Assembly (NCBI GenBank): GCA_916613615.1
Contig: OU744720.1
Coordinates: forward strand, 77,837,338-77,901,337
Direction: 5' to 3'
Length of the DNA stretch: 64,000 nt
Source of the DNA: Steromphala cineraria
Taxonomy: Eukaryota; Mollusca; Gastropoda; Trochida; Trochidae
Of this stretch, positions 21,746 through 33,433 are shown in pieces (position 1 is the stretch's first letter; each line of letters starts with the position of its first letter). Made by a program: the position numbers and the translations under genes. The notes under the pieces are model-generated. The model had not been told where the DNA came from. It searched no databases and saw nothing but the letters and a program-made list of their open reading frames with translations.

Positions 21746-24700
21746 TAATACTACTATTACTATTTCTACTACTACTACTACACCTACTATTTCATACTAC
21801 TACTACTACCACTACTATAACTATAACTACTTCTAGTTTAGATTTATTGTACGTTAACAAAGTGAACAATTGAACAAATCAAACAGCTTACACATCCATT
21901 TACACTCAACCAAAAAGTTGCATTGTCAGTTTCATCTTCATTATTCAATCACAATTTGAATAATATTTTTACATTTTTTCTACAAATCATGATTAATACT
22001 ACTATTACTATTTCTACTACTACTACTACTATTTCTACTACTACTACTACTACTATTTCTACTACTACTACTATTTCTACTACTACTATTACTACTACTA
22101 CTACTACCACTACTATACATGTAACTATAACTACTTCAACTACAGGAGGATGAAAACGCTGCTCGCTGTGATGAGATCGAAGCTGAGACCCAAGCCCTGA
22201 AAGCGGAAATGGCCGAGATGGAGAAGAGACTGAGGGAGAAGGATGAGGATATCAGGTAAAGAGAAAGTTCAAGATTGTGCAATCAGTCCTTCGCTCCTTC
22301 ACTGCCTTCTGCAGTATCGGACTGTGGTCTCATTCTTCATCATTGCCCGGGTTCTTCCATCCAAAAGCAGCTTCATCTTGAACTAAGGACACATTTCTTC
22401 ATCCACAAATAATAATTATACATGTATGCTGATAAACAGTTTTCAGTGAAACTCAAATAACAGCAATATAAATGTGCAAAATCCAAATTGTTACCTACAT
22501 GTAAGTTGTACTTTGTAAAAGGGGTTTTAAAACAATTTGTCACCTCTGAATGTTTTGATTGGCCATCGTTGACTTTTGACATTGCCCAGACAACTGTATC
22601 TATTCAAAAAACAAACTTTTATTCATTTACAAGTTTTGAATGGCAGTGCCACTTATACGGTTTATCTTATGAATCTTACCTACTGCAATAAAAAAGTCAT
22701 CCATCGGCGAGAAACCAGAAATACAATGGGAAATCTAACTGATATCTGTACTTTTACAAGGCTAATAATAATAAGAGGTTTGTTAGAAATTCAGCACAAA
22801 ATGCTTCAGTTGTTAATTTGCTCCGTGTTGCTTAAGCATGACACAGAAAGGCATTGCTTGTTATCTGTTGGGTATAAAGACTAACATTTAACCAAACTGA
22901 AGCGCGTTTCAACAGTGATAATCGTCTTAAACTTACTAAGATAGTACATGCCATACTAGGCAAATGGCAGCCGACATGACATGCTGTTCATCAGAGAAGA
23001 TGGCTCTCATCTGTTTCAGCGTAGGAAAGTTATAAATTGTATGTCATTTGTGAAATAATTTTGTTTTGTCACTGTCACTGTTTCAAATGGATATCAAATT
23101 AAAATATAACTATAAATACACGTACTATCTATACGCAATTTGTATCGGGAAATGCAAGGACAATCTTACACATCCCTTGGTCCAAGGAAAGAGAAGCAAC
23201 AATTATAACATGTTCATGTATGTTTTTCCACAAGACTTCTTTAACTGCATGAATGAAGTTTGATGTACTTAGTTTCCTATGATCGATCGAAGCTTCTAAT
23301 ATTAAGGTATTGAGCACGAAACTCAAAATATATGTTCCGAGCATGTCACTTTGTGCAGAGCATGGGTAGTCGGCAACATGTTTTCGCAAATAATATTTTT
23401 CGTTTTGCAAAACTTTGAAACATTGATATTGCCTTTACTTTGAGATTAAAAGCTTTCTGATATGTGCAGTAACCTTAAGAGTCTCAATATCAAAATTCAT
23501 TTTGTGATTTTTTTTGGGTAAATATGACAATATAGCAACTTATTTTTAGTTATGATTTCACTTTTTTATTTTGTATCAAATATATTACGTAAGCTATGTT
23601 TATTTCATGGTTCTATTCTTCAACATGCAAAGTCAGAAAATTCAATTAGTTGAATCAAATATGTGTGCCCCGACAGTATCGATGAATTTAAGCTTAAAAA
23701 TACATGTTTTATGAGCTTGGTCAAACACATTAAGTTAATTATCTATGTAGTTTTCACTTAAATATTTTCAAAAGTGTCATTGCATCCGTTATCAGAACCT
23801 TGAAGAAGGAACATAAGATCCAGCCCAATGCTGAACACCTCAAACTGATCTCTGCCCTACAACAGGAAGTCAACGACCTTGAAGACCTCCGGGAAAAAGA
23901 ACGCCACATCAATGAAGACCTCCGTAGAAAACACACCACTCTCCAATACGAAATTACTGACATCAGGCTCTTACTCGATTTTGTAAGTATCAACTTGGTC
24001 TATACGTCCACAAACGTTAAAGGCAACAAAGGGTTGAGATACTTATTTATAAAATTTAAAATTCCTTACTGAAAACAAACCTGTGCAAAATATATCTGTT
24101 TTAAGTAATTACTAAAACTTATTACCCCTTGTCGCAGAAAAAGGTTTCACATAACAATATCATTGTGTGGTCATGTAATTAAATGTAGTTATATGGTAAT
24201 GTATATTATGTAATTGGTTTTACAATGCAAAATGCATAATCTAGAAGTACAGTATCATTTGATAATTGTTAAAGCCCCATTGTCGTGCGAAAAGAAATAC
24301 ATCACTCAGCAAAATGTCACCAAAAGCGGGTTCGGAAACAGCTATGACACTTTTACAGGGGTACTGTACTTTGCACATATAATTAAGTATCATATAGTTG
24401 ATTAAAACATGTATATATATTTACATGTTTTAATCAACAATATGATACTTAATTATATGTGCAAAGTACAGTACCCCCTGTAAAAGTGTCATAGCTTTTT
24501 CCGAACCCACTTTTGGTGACATCATCATTTTATATGCAGGTTTTACACAGCGTCTCAATTTCTGGCATCATGATATTATGTGACCATGTCACTTTTGATA
24601 ATATTTTTTACCTTTTGTAGTCTGAGAGGGCCCGCAAGGAGCTGGTTACAGCCAGTTTTGAGCTCAAGAGCCAGGTGACCGCTCTAACCAACGACAAGCG

Positions 24701-24803
24701 CGTTATGAAGGCTAAAATCGCCTCTATGCAGTTCGACCTTGAGAATGCCATCGATGCTCAGAGAGCCGCTGAATTAAGAGCCGACAGGAGAATATGCCTT
24801 TAA
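20662..24803 (+). CDS. Secreted coiled-coil protein, four exons (about 178 aa)
   Basis: Gene model from splice signals: 20662-20718, 22146-22255, 23796-23982 and 24621-24803. All three introns are GT-AG and the phases (0, 2, 0) join without a stop. The protein starts MMIRSIALLLLCLALSWGK, a typical signal peptide with cleavage near residues 17-19. The rest is charged and heptad-patterned, for example EIEAETQALKAEMAEMEKRL in exon 2, ISALQQEVNDLEDLREKE in exon 3 and SQVTALTNDKRVMKAKIASM in exon 4. There is one Cys early (ARCDE) and one three residues from the end (RRICL), which could link chains of a parallel dimer. No family is recognised. A secreted structural role in matrix, mucus, capsule or adhesive is inference. 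GC is clearly higher in exons than introns, supporting the model. Confidence 0.85.
20983..21429. mobile_element. MITE with 9-bp target duplication, CATCCTG ends
   Basis: A 447-bp element with long imperfect inverted ends of about 85-90 bp, starting CATCCTGCTACATCAGCG and ending CGCTGATGTAGCAGGATG. It is flanked on both sides by TACTGCACG (20974-20982 and 21430-21438). Long inverted ends plus a 9-bp duplication fit the Mutator-like superfamily. A related copy lies at 41232-41627. It carries no ORF. Confidence 0.85.
21616..22145 (+). repeat. Duplicated 219-bp block with ATC/ACT microsatellites
   Basis: Copy A (21616-21834) and copy B (21835-22145) each start AGTTTAGATTTATTGTACG, share a 95-bp unique part, then an ACT/TAC trinucleotide array and an ending CTATAACTACTTC. 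Copy A also has a (TCA)n run at about 21713-21746. Copy B is longer because its array expanded. The TTCACTACAG before copy A resembles the real acceptor CTTCAACTACAG after copy B. Confidence 0.85.
22146..22255 (+). CDS. Exon 2: first coiled-coil segment
   Basis: 110 nt, ending ATCAG before GTAAAG (phase 2). It encodes EDENAARCDE followed by a strong heptad run; one Cys. Confidence 0.85.
22256..23795 (+). other. Intron 2 (phase 2)
   Basis: 1540 nt, donor GTAAAG, acceptor TCCGTTATCAG. No repeat or gene was recognised inside. Confidence 0.7.
23796..23982 (+). CDS. Exon 3: central coiled coil
   Basis: 187 nt, completing an Arg codon and adding 62 codons, ending GATTTT before GTAAGT. Leu/Ile heptads run through the exon with no Cys or Pro cluster. 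Confidence 0.85.
23983..24620 (+). other. Intron 3 (phase 0)
   Basis: 638 nt, donor GTAAGTA, acceptor TACCTTTTGTAG. About a third of it is a near-perfect foldback (24314-24522). Confidence 0.75.
24314..24522. repeat. Foldback hairpin in intron 3
   Basis: Arms 24314-24413 and 24422-24522 are near-perfect inverted copies separated by 8 nt. The outer end is ATGTCACCAAAAG and the inner end is GATTAAAACATGTA. It may be a small foldback MITE; as RNA it would form a stem of about 100 bp. Confidence 0.9.
24621..24803 (+). CDS. Exon 4: C-terminal coiled coil and stop
   Basis: 60 codons plus TAA. It begins SERARKELVTASFELKSQ and ends RADRRICL-stop. The only Cys sits near the C-terminus. Confidence 0.85.
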   Translation, partial: SERARKELVTASFELKSQVTALTNDKRVMKAKIASMQFDLENAIDAQRAAELRADRRICL

Positions 24804-24890
24804 CTGATGAACTCAAACATGCCGATCCCTCAGGCCACTGTTGCTGTTTATAATTAAGTGTCAAACAGAGCTGTATTACTCAATGAAGGG

Positions 24891-24896
24891 AATAAA
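24891..24896 (+). terminator. Poly(A) signal of the coiled-coil gene
   Basis: AATAAA followed by an A run, 87 bases after the stop, giving a 3' UTR of about 100 nt. Confidence 0.7.
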
Positions 24897-25952
24897 AAAA
24901 ATCAGTCAATCTATTTTGATTTTTTTAAGGAGAATTGATTTATATTCAAGTATGGCAAAAACAACAAATATTATAAAGGAGACAAGGGTTTTGGAATGAT
25001 AAATATTAACAATCCTTTTCAAAAAAATTCTTCAAACAATGGAAAGTGAACTCGGCAAGATAAACCAACCCTTATGGGTTTTTTTCTTATGATTATGATG
25101 ACAACACATTTTAACCGTCTTTCAGATGAATAATGACACAAACTATGAACAAGCAAAAAGGTGAACGTGGCTTAATAATACCCCCGACCGCGCATATTGC
25201 ACAGCATTCGACCCCCAAAAAGAGGAATTGAGAAGAATGGATCTTTTTCTGCAATTGGTCAGAAAAGTATTTTTTCATAAAATGTACATTACTATGTCAT
25301 TTAATTGTGCAACTTTTCTTTAATCTCATCTAATAAGGTAAGAGAAATTTGCAAAATTTGAAAAGAATATTAGGATGAATTTTGCCCAAATCAAGCCGAC
25401 AAATTTTAATAATGGGAAACAAACAGGAAGTACAAACCATGAAAACTATCAAGGTAATTATATGCGATTGTTGAAACGGTTTGGTTTGATGATTGAAAAT
25501 ACTTATACCTTTATTTAATTCTTTAAAATGGAAAGGAACTATTTTACTAAACGGTTTTGAAATAAAATCGTTATCTATGTATGTTCGCTTGTACTTTTAC
25601 GAAACTGTCCATACGAATATATATATGCAGACGAAATACCACTTTAATTATTACGAATAACCCACAACGGGAACATGGAATCAACCTCTACTATGTGAGG
25701 GCAAGGTGTTCAATACTCATTACGCATTGAACGTCAAGTAGGATACTGACGCTACATTTTATATGTTCTATACATAGAATCAGATATTACGCAATACGCA
25801 TGAATACGTACACATGGAAACCAATACTAATGTCTAAAGCTCTTAATCAGCACTTGTGACATAAAACACGATTTGGGACACTTCTTAGAAACATAAACCT
25901 TCATTTGATACAATTTTCATGATTAGAGCCATTATTTCTTTGCATTGTACAG
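24897..25952. other. AT-rich, no recognised feature
   Basis: No supported ORF, repeat or RNA gene. Confidence 0.4.
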
Positions 25953-26017
25953 ATCACCCGAGCGAGGCCAGCGTTGGTATGAAGGAAGCGCACCGCAACA
26001 TGAAGGAGCACTGCTAA
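25953..26017 (+). other. Possible alternative or orphan terminal exon
   Basis: A good acceptor (TTATTTCTTTGCATTGTACAG) is followed by a GC-rich frame reading HPSEASVGMKEAHRNMKEHC-stop, similar in style (Lys/Glu-rich, Cys at the end) to the gene upstream. That frame needs an upstream phase-1 donor, which exons 1-4 do not offer; in phase 0 it gives only ITRARPALV-stop. It may be a relic of a duplicated last exon. Confidence 0.3.
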
Positions 26018-26406
26018 CCCCATTCCCTCATAGTTTCATAACCCTTTTAGTTAAATCCACCTAGTTATCTCAAGTCCTCAAAACGGGCGGATGAAAGTAG
26101 ATTGTCTGCAGATACTGTACAAATGATTTACTACATCTCTGTTGGGGGTTCTCATCTTTCTTTGAAATTAATTAGCAAAACAAATGTTGGTTCGTGTTAC
26201 CCTGGAACAACTGTAATTAGACCAACGGTAAGCTCTCGCCATATATTCATGCTGATAGGTCATGTTTTTATTCAATCATAAAGCTGGGTACCTTAATCTG
26301 TTCACTAACCTGCATATCATATTACAAATACCATGTAATAATGTTGAATTAATTCTACAGAGAATTAGATTGAATATAAGGTCACAAATTCGGCTTTTTC
26401 AACGTA

Positions 26407-28224
26407 TTCACAGGAAATTGAGAATAATCAAATATAATGTTATAACAATCAATAAAAAAGTCAAAATACGAAGCAGATAAAATATACTCCCCCATATACA
26501 ATAGGCTGAAGGAGAGTCAGGTGACATCCAAGCTTAGTTCTCAAAATCCCCACCTCGCACTACTCGTGGGCTGCTATCACAAAAACTACACATTGACATC
26601 TGCCATAACTTACCGCCGATTCTTTACTAGGTTTCATACTTGTTGGAGACCGACAAATTATTTCGATTATGTACTTACTTTCCCTCAAAACACCTCGAAA
26701 GACGAATCTCCCCCTGAAAATTACGAAACACGACTTCCGACAGACAGAAAACACTGACGGCTGTGACGTCACAACACGTCACAACAGCCGCTGGTCAGGG
26801 GACGTAACTTTTCATTGTCAACATTACACGTTTTACCTATTTTCATTGTATTTTAAGATTAATTAGTTACATAAGGTTTATCATAAAAGCAATACTTACG
26901 TACACAGCTATAATACAGTCATTAATTTATGTAAACCGAAATCTTTATTTAAATTTTCAATGATTTTGCCCTCACACTGTCAGTGAAAAATAAACATGAA
27001 ATTATAAACCTTTCATTTGCCCCACATGAACAGAAAATATTCATGTTGAGATAAATTTGTCAAGACCTCACTGATTTCTTACTTACAAGGTATTTCTTTA
27101 CTTCATCGATGAATCATTTATGATACAATAAAATTGTTTACTTCTGGTAAATCCTACAAGCGCTTGTATTTTTCCTAGTTGCATAGTTTTCATCGAGGGC
27201 AAAATAAGTTTTTTAGTTGTGACACTTCAAAATCAACAATAAATTTACGTCCTTTACTAAGCGTTATCTTTCTACACTAGGAAGTAAAATGTAAATATCT
27301 ACTTCGATTATGTAACTTCAAAAATACTGTCATTTTGAAACTTGCATAAATACCAGTTACTCTCAATCGAAATTAATAAATACCATTAAACTTAATACAT
27401 ACTCTATATATCCCATTTTCCCGTTTCCCGATATAGACTGTTATTACTTGAGATATTAGAAGCATTTGATCTTTAATCAAAACATACAATCAACTCTATG
27501 CAATTAGAATTATATCATTTCATTTTCCTACATTGGTAATTGACCTTTGGATATAATGAATTATGCTCAGATTCCTTAGAGGAAATACAGATATAATAAT
27601 GTGGGCAAATGAAAGGTTTATAATTTTATCTTTATAATTCACTGACAGTGTGAGAGCAAATCATTGAAAATTTAAATAAAGATTTAGGTTAATATAAAAT
27701 AATGACTGTATTATAGCTGTGTACGTAAGTATTGGTTTTATGATAAACCTTATTTACCTAATTAATCTTAAAATACAATGAAAATAGGTAAAAAGTGTAA
27801 TGTTGACAATGAAAAGTTACCTCCCCTGACCAGCTGCTGAGGGCGTAAGACGATTCAAGTACGTGTTGTGACGTCACTGTCGTCAGTGCTTTCTGTCTAT
27901 CGGAAGTTGTGCTTCGTAATTTTCAGGGGAAGATTCGTCTTTCGAGATGTTTTGAGAGTACATAATCGAAATAATTTGTCAGTCTCCAACAAGTATAAAA
28001 CCTAGTAAAGACTCGGCGGTAAGTTATGGCAGATGTCAATGTGTAGTTATTGTGATAGCAGCCCACGAGTAGTGCGAGGTGGGAATTTTGAGAACTGAGC
28101 TTGGATGTCACCTGACTCTCCTTCAGCCTATTGTATATGGGGGAGTATATTTTATCTGCTTCGTATTTGACTTTTTTATTGATTGTTATAACATTATATT
28201 TGATTATTCTCAATTTCCTGTGAA
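26407..28224. mobile_element. 1.8-kb foldback element with ~620-bp inverted arms
   Basis: The left arm 26407-27027 and right arm 27598-28224 are inverted copies at roughly 90 percent identity, around a 570-bp AT-rich spacer. The outer end is TTCACAGGAAATTGAG. Both arms contain the CRE-type palindrome TGACGTCA (26764-26771 and 27869-27876). Open frames in the arms mirror each other and look like by-products of the repeat. No transposase is visible, so this is a non-autonomous foldback or long-TIR element. No convincing target duplication was identified. Confidence 0.85.
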
Positions 28225-28828
28225 CGTATTGGTCGGTACCGAAAGGCACCAACCTATATTACTGTTGATATTTTCAAAGGGAAGCCACGCAAGCACATGT
28301 GCTGTATCCAAATCAAATGACCAATGAACAGAGCTGTAGATAAAAAATGCATTATGTTATTATGTGGGTAATACAAATTATTTGACACATTAAACTGTGG
28401 AATATGATTTCACTTAAAATGTCATATTAAATAGTAATAATATTTTCTATTCAAGACGCTGATAAACGTTAACAGAGTCAATCAAAAACAACTTATGAAG
28501 ACATTTGTTCTAGATAAAAGCAATTTTATGCATTCAATAACCGCAGAATCCACTTTTTTATATCTCACGGAGTCACGCGATTTACTTTCGCTAATTTGGC
28601 TCACCTGGCGAATTTAAAAGGAATGTTTCTGTAAGAACGCTTGGAACATTGAAATAAGACTAATGTTTACAAATAGGTGAAGCATTTATTATCAAGTTAC
28701 AAGTTTTACTTAGCGATGTCACTAAATGGTTACGTTGAAAACATGTATTTATCAACAGAGCTACTGAAAATGACTCAAGCTATATTTAGAATATGAGATA
28801 AATCGTTGGTTCCAAACCGTGACTTACA
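28225..28828. other. No recognised feature
   Basis: AT-rich DNA between the foldback element and a tRNA-like SINE head. Confidence 0.35.
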
Positions 28829-28895
28829 GGCCTGCTTAGCTCAGTTGATAACGCTTTCGCCTTCAGATTAAATGGACCCGGGATCAAACCCCATC
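28829..28895 (+). repeat. tRNA-derived SINE head or tRNA relic
   Basis: GCCTGCTTAGCTCAGTTG is a near-consensus A box. CCCGGGATCAAACCCC is a decayed B box (GGATCAAACCC against GGTTCGAANCC). The spacing of about 45 nt fits a tRNA. The anticodon stem does not fold well and no CCA-proximal acceptor pairing was found, so it is not an active tRNA gene. Confidence 0.6.
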
Positions 28896-29331
28896 AGATG
28901 ATCGGAGAGTATATTGTTTTTTAGTATATGTAAAACCCATGTTAATAACTGCACAATACCCTGTCATTGTCAACGCTGTCCCACTGTCTTGAATATCTAG
29001 TGTTGTTGTGTTCACAGATGTACATTTTTTGCTCTGAGATGTGACAAAGTGACTTTGGATGATAAATAGAATATCACCCTCGTGTCTTTTGATATAAAAT
29101 ATGACAACACTCGTTGATAAATGTTAAAATAAATCATACATTTCATAAACTCATGTTGATAAAAATTAATTGTGTAAAATTAACTTTGATTGATTGATCA
29201 ATACTCGTCAATATAAGTGCTGGTACCCAGTGTTGTTACTGTTTACTAATCACCCAAATTGGTCGACTAATCACAACCTTCATCTGTTCCACCAACCGTG
29301 CCTACTTTAAAGGCTTTTCTTGTATACATAC

Positions 29332-29460
29332 AGAGTGAGAGAGAGAGAGAGAGAGAAATTGTTTATTCGTGTCTCATCTCGTACATACAGGAGATCATAC
29401 ATAAATTTGATAAAATGTAAAATGCACAAGCCGCCATAAGGCTATAAGAGACAATTCAAT
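29332..29460 (-). repeat. Retroelement-like 3' tail with GA microsatellite
   Basis: On the minus strand, CTTATAGCCTTATGGCGG leads to GAGACACGAATAAACAATT and then a (CT)n run (29332-29356 on plus as GA). A poly(A)-signal-like AATAAA before a simple repeat resembles a LINE or SINE 3' end. Confidence 0.4.
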
Positions 29461-29559
29461 AAAATAACACAAATTTGTTGCAACATATATGTTGGGATAA
29501 AAAATAAAATAAAATAAAATTACATAATATTATATGAAAGATACACACTAATACATAGA

Positions 29560-29790
29560 CACTGTTACATACATACACGTACATGCATACATTTCTTACA
29601 AACATAAATACATTTCGTACAAACATACATACATTTCTTGCAAACAAACATTAATTTTTCGTGCATATATGCATGTACATTTCATATATTTTTTCATTCA
29701 TTTCATCCATTCATACATACAATTCATTGGTTCATAAATTTCATACCTTTCACATACATTCGTACATATATTTCATTTGACACGCATTTC
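29560..29790. repeat. Degenerate ACATACAT simple-sequence region
   Basis: Repeated CATACATTTCTTACAAACATA-like words with ACAT steps over about 230 bp. It explains the Ser/Phe/His-rich open frames on both strands here. Confidence 0.6.
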
Positions 29791-31811
29791 ATGCATTCCT
29801 ACATTTCCGTGGTTCATTCATACAATTTTATATTTTTCATACAGATGGTGATTTTACAAATACATGTACTTATACATTGCATTGGATATATATTTAAGAC
29901 AGTATTAATCAACATTGGACGAATTAATGACATATTGCAGGGATATGCCCAAATTAATCAAACGAGTCTCTTTAACAGCAAAGTGTTATAACAAAACTGA
30001 AATCAACAGTATAAGACTTAACCTGTTCTTTCAATACTCTGCTGATGACTGAATATTGATCACGTATCGCTCAACCACAACTCATCAACTCACACACTTT
30101 TTCTTTTAATACTTTTAATATATTACTTCTTGTTTTACGTTTCATTTCATAAACGTCAATACTGGGTATCCTCAATTTGTTTCATGAACTTGATTTTGTA
30201 TATAATGCATTAAATATTTTACTCTTAAATTCCAATTAAATTCTAATAATGCCAGGCACTAAAACAATTCTGATTCTAAAGCCTATTTTTTAAGATAATT
30301 GAGTTTTAAACGTTTCGTAACCATGAACCAATTTCGGCTTAACTTAGCATCACTTAATTTGAAAATAATGTATCAACCACACAGAAAAAATGTGGATGTG
30401 TCTATAACATGTTATCTTCTTAGAAAGCTTCTTTTTCAGTTGTCCATTAATGTTTCGTTTGTAAATATGATTTATTGACCTTGTATTTTGTTGTTGAAAT
30501 GAGCTCAACAGAAACCAGAATCAAATCAGGAAGCCAAATCGAATTGTTTTTTTTTATTATCACGGTTTTCATTGTATTCAAACTATCTTGATATCAATCA
30601 ACAAACTTAAGCCGTTTTTTAAAAAGCCACTTTTGATGGGCCGCTTAGACTTATCTGGTTACAAACCAGTGAATGCATGACTGGTCACGCCCCCTTTTTG
30701 TGACGTCATAAACAGAATCATCCTCGTTATCTATACATCTATCGTATCAATACCAAAAAAAACCCACAATAATTAACGATTTTCAGAAAATGTTTTCCAC
30801 TCAGTTAGATAAATCATTTGACGATGTAACAAAGAAGACATATTTAATGTGAAAATCAATAATCGTGCCTAATTGTTCGCATATTGACAATACTTTAAAC
30901 ATTGTAGGGGTTATGATAATGTAAGTTTTATTTCCCCCTGTCTACATTCAACAAAGTTATTCTAATAAAATTTGAACCAGCCATTAATAATTTTTTCTCA
31001 TCAAATATACGACACGTCTCTTAGATATTAAGTAAATCTAGACAGACAATGGTGAGTACTTTCTTTTGCCTAGCAGTTTAACTAACTATCACTTGGACTA
31101 GTATAAGTATTACTTCCACTCAATTGCATAAAACAATTATAACTACCCATCTATTCTTAATATGAGTTTTCTTTATCGTGATGTTATTCTAATTTGGCTT
31201 GGTAAAGATGCATTTAAATATTTTCTTATAAAAATAGTACGTTTTGGGGTACAAGCTAAACATAGCTCAATGTGTATGATCCCTAACTAATGTATATCTT
31301 GTAAAATATAAATCCTTCGTTGAAAGAGCATTCGATAATATACATGTTCTGTGAAATGAATATATTTATGCACGACCAACAGAAAATATACTCCATTCAT
31401 ATCATCTCAAATGTATTAGTCAGACAAATGAAGACACTTCGAATAACTGATATTATAAAGACATTTTTCTCATAAATTTAATGAACCTTTGTATACATTT
31501 TACTAATACTATTTCTGGCACTAGTAGGTGAATAAAAAAATATTCTTGGTTTTACCACCCGGTTCTAAACGAAATTGCAAATTTTCACGTATGAGGGTTC
31601 AATCATTGACCTACTGAATGCAGAGAGACATAATTCGAACAAACTTGTTGACCTCGAGGTCTCTTAACTCTTGTCCCAGAACGGAGCATCAGATCAATGT
31701 CTCAACTCGCAGATTATTCCAAAATGAAGGGACAATAAATCCAATAGTGCCGATCTACACAGATAACTGTCACCCTAGCTACACATGCTAACACATTTAT
31801 CTCTTCGTTGA
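29791..31811. other. AT-rich, no recognised gene
   Basis: No coding or tandem structure supported. Confidence 0.35.
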
Positions 31812-32306
31812 TAAACTGAGGTACAAAATAAAGTACACACCTCAGTTCTTTTCGATTTATCAATATGTAATTGGCATGTGATTCATTTGGTTATCCCATG
31901 ATCAACATGCCTATTTGCAGCATTTTAAACGCATTTCGTCTTACCTGGTTGATGGTTGATCAAAACATCTTTGTTTAATGTACTCAGGGGTAAGAATCAA
32001 AATTTACAGCAACACGACCCTACCATGTTTTAAATATTATAAATGTGTGAAGAATGACTCTCATTTATTTATTTTAACATAACATACAACTTAGATACCT
32101 AGAAACAATTTTGTTTTATTCAAATAATTTATTTTTTTAAATATTATAATTAAAAAAACAATTTCAAATGAAATATTAAAACAACACATGGAAGTGTCCT
32201 CTGGCCAATGAGTAATCCCCTGCACTTAAACAAATATGCAATTGAAAATCATGTATATGATAAAGCAAACAGAGGGGTGTACTTTATTGTGTACCTCAGC
32301 TTATTA
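31812..32306. mobile_element. Possible MITE with self-palindromic ends
   Basis: The left end carries AACTGAGGTACAAAATAAAG and continues to ACCTCAGTT, itself a 9-bp-arm palindrome. The right end (about 32272-32304) reads GTGTACTTTATTGTGTACC, the inverse of the left. The pair is about 460 bp apart with an AT-rich interior. The target duplication is unclear. Confidence 0.45.
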
Positions 32307-33316
32307 GCTACTAGAGAATGTTGCTTGATATATATCTATATATTTTTTAACAACGTCTTATCATTCGAATTGTGAAAACATCGAGCTCTGTGTACTAATA
32401 ATATGAGAATACTGGCTGCCTTTACATCAACATGCACTCTAGATATACAGGGATTATCTGACCATCATTCAATCCAGTTCACCCCTAGGGATTCATTACA
32501 ACGCATCAACATGATAAAGTCTTCAAGAACGTGGCGAGATCTTCACCCAAGGCAATGATAAAACTGTCTCTTACACCAACAATGTCGTTAGTTACTACTT
32601 ACTTGTAAGCCTCATGCTAAATAAATTGGTCCTTCTGGTATTGGACTGAAATTGATGTCAACTGGTTGTGTTGACATTTTCGGTCTGCTATGTACAAGTT
32701 CAACACAAATTAAAACTACTAAATTGTTCTTTCTCTTCACCTTTTTCTCTTGAAATATCCCATGAAGGTTAAATTCTTCATCAATTTCCGTATCAGAGGA
32801 TGCAGGGCATCTTAATATTAACTCAAAAATCGCCGAAATTGATAATAACATGTCTTGGTATTGTGCACCTTTTGGAAATGAACATTGTATTCATAATTTT
32901 ATTCTAAATGTCAACAATTTCAATTGTAAATTCAAACCAACAAAGATCTACTTAATTGGTCGTTCGGGTGAGTCTGGCAGTAAATCGACACATAAACAAC
33001 CACAGCAAACAGCACATGCATCAGCGTATGGCCTGACAGAATGAGTTTTTCTAAGAATGATAACGTCCATTCACATTCTTTAGAGCGTTTTATTTAAAAA
33101 GTACTCTATTGACCAAAAAATTAATTAACATTAACCTAGAATCAACAGAAATAATCGCAATCCTAATTTTGCGTACATCCAACTTATAACGTTTTTTTTT
33201 TCATTTTAATGATTACGAGCTGCATTAATAGAAGAGAATATTATAACTATCTATTAATATTTAATCAATTAATTATTCTAAAGCAAATTTTATGGCACAA
33301 GAATACGATATCATAA
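32307..33316. other. No supported gene
   Basis: Two weak open frames (minus 32612-32851 and plus 32403-32558) were examined and not accepted. Confidence 0.3.
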
Positions 33317-33433
33317 ATCATTGTAGAAACGTTATTGACGAGATTTAAAGCAATTAATCAAAATATAATGTAAGCGCGTTGTCCGATCATTTGAAACGTT
33401 TATATCATTGTAGAAACGTTATTGACGAGATTT
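33317..33433 (+). repeat. 30-bp direct repeat pair
   Basis: ATCATTGTAGAAACGTTATT and the next 10 bases occur identically at 33317-33346 and 33404-33433. Confidence 0.9.

Larger units (their letters stand above)
20719..22145 (+). other. Intron 1 (phase 0)
   Basis: 1427 nt, donor GTAAGTG and acceptor CTTCAACTACAG. It contains a 447-bp MITE with a 9-bp target duplication and a duplicated microsatellite block that forms the sequence leading into the acceptor. Confidence 0.8.

Noticed and set aside
26521..28252. Mirrored ORFs in the foldback arms (plus 26521-26757, minus 27923-28252)
   Set aside because: They are inverted copies of the same repeat DNA, with diverged ends and no known domain.
28829..28895. 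Functional tRNA gene
   Set aside because: A box is good, but the B box is decayed and cloverleaf pairing fails; treated as SINE head or relic.
32403..32558. Short frame with LSDHHSIQFTP resembling the SDH motif of EEP nucleases
   Set aside because: Only one short motif, no flanking domain sequence, and stops follow soon after.
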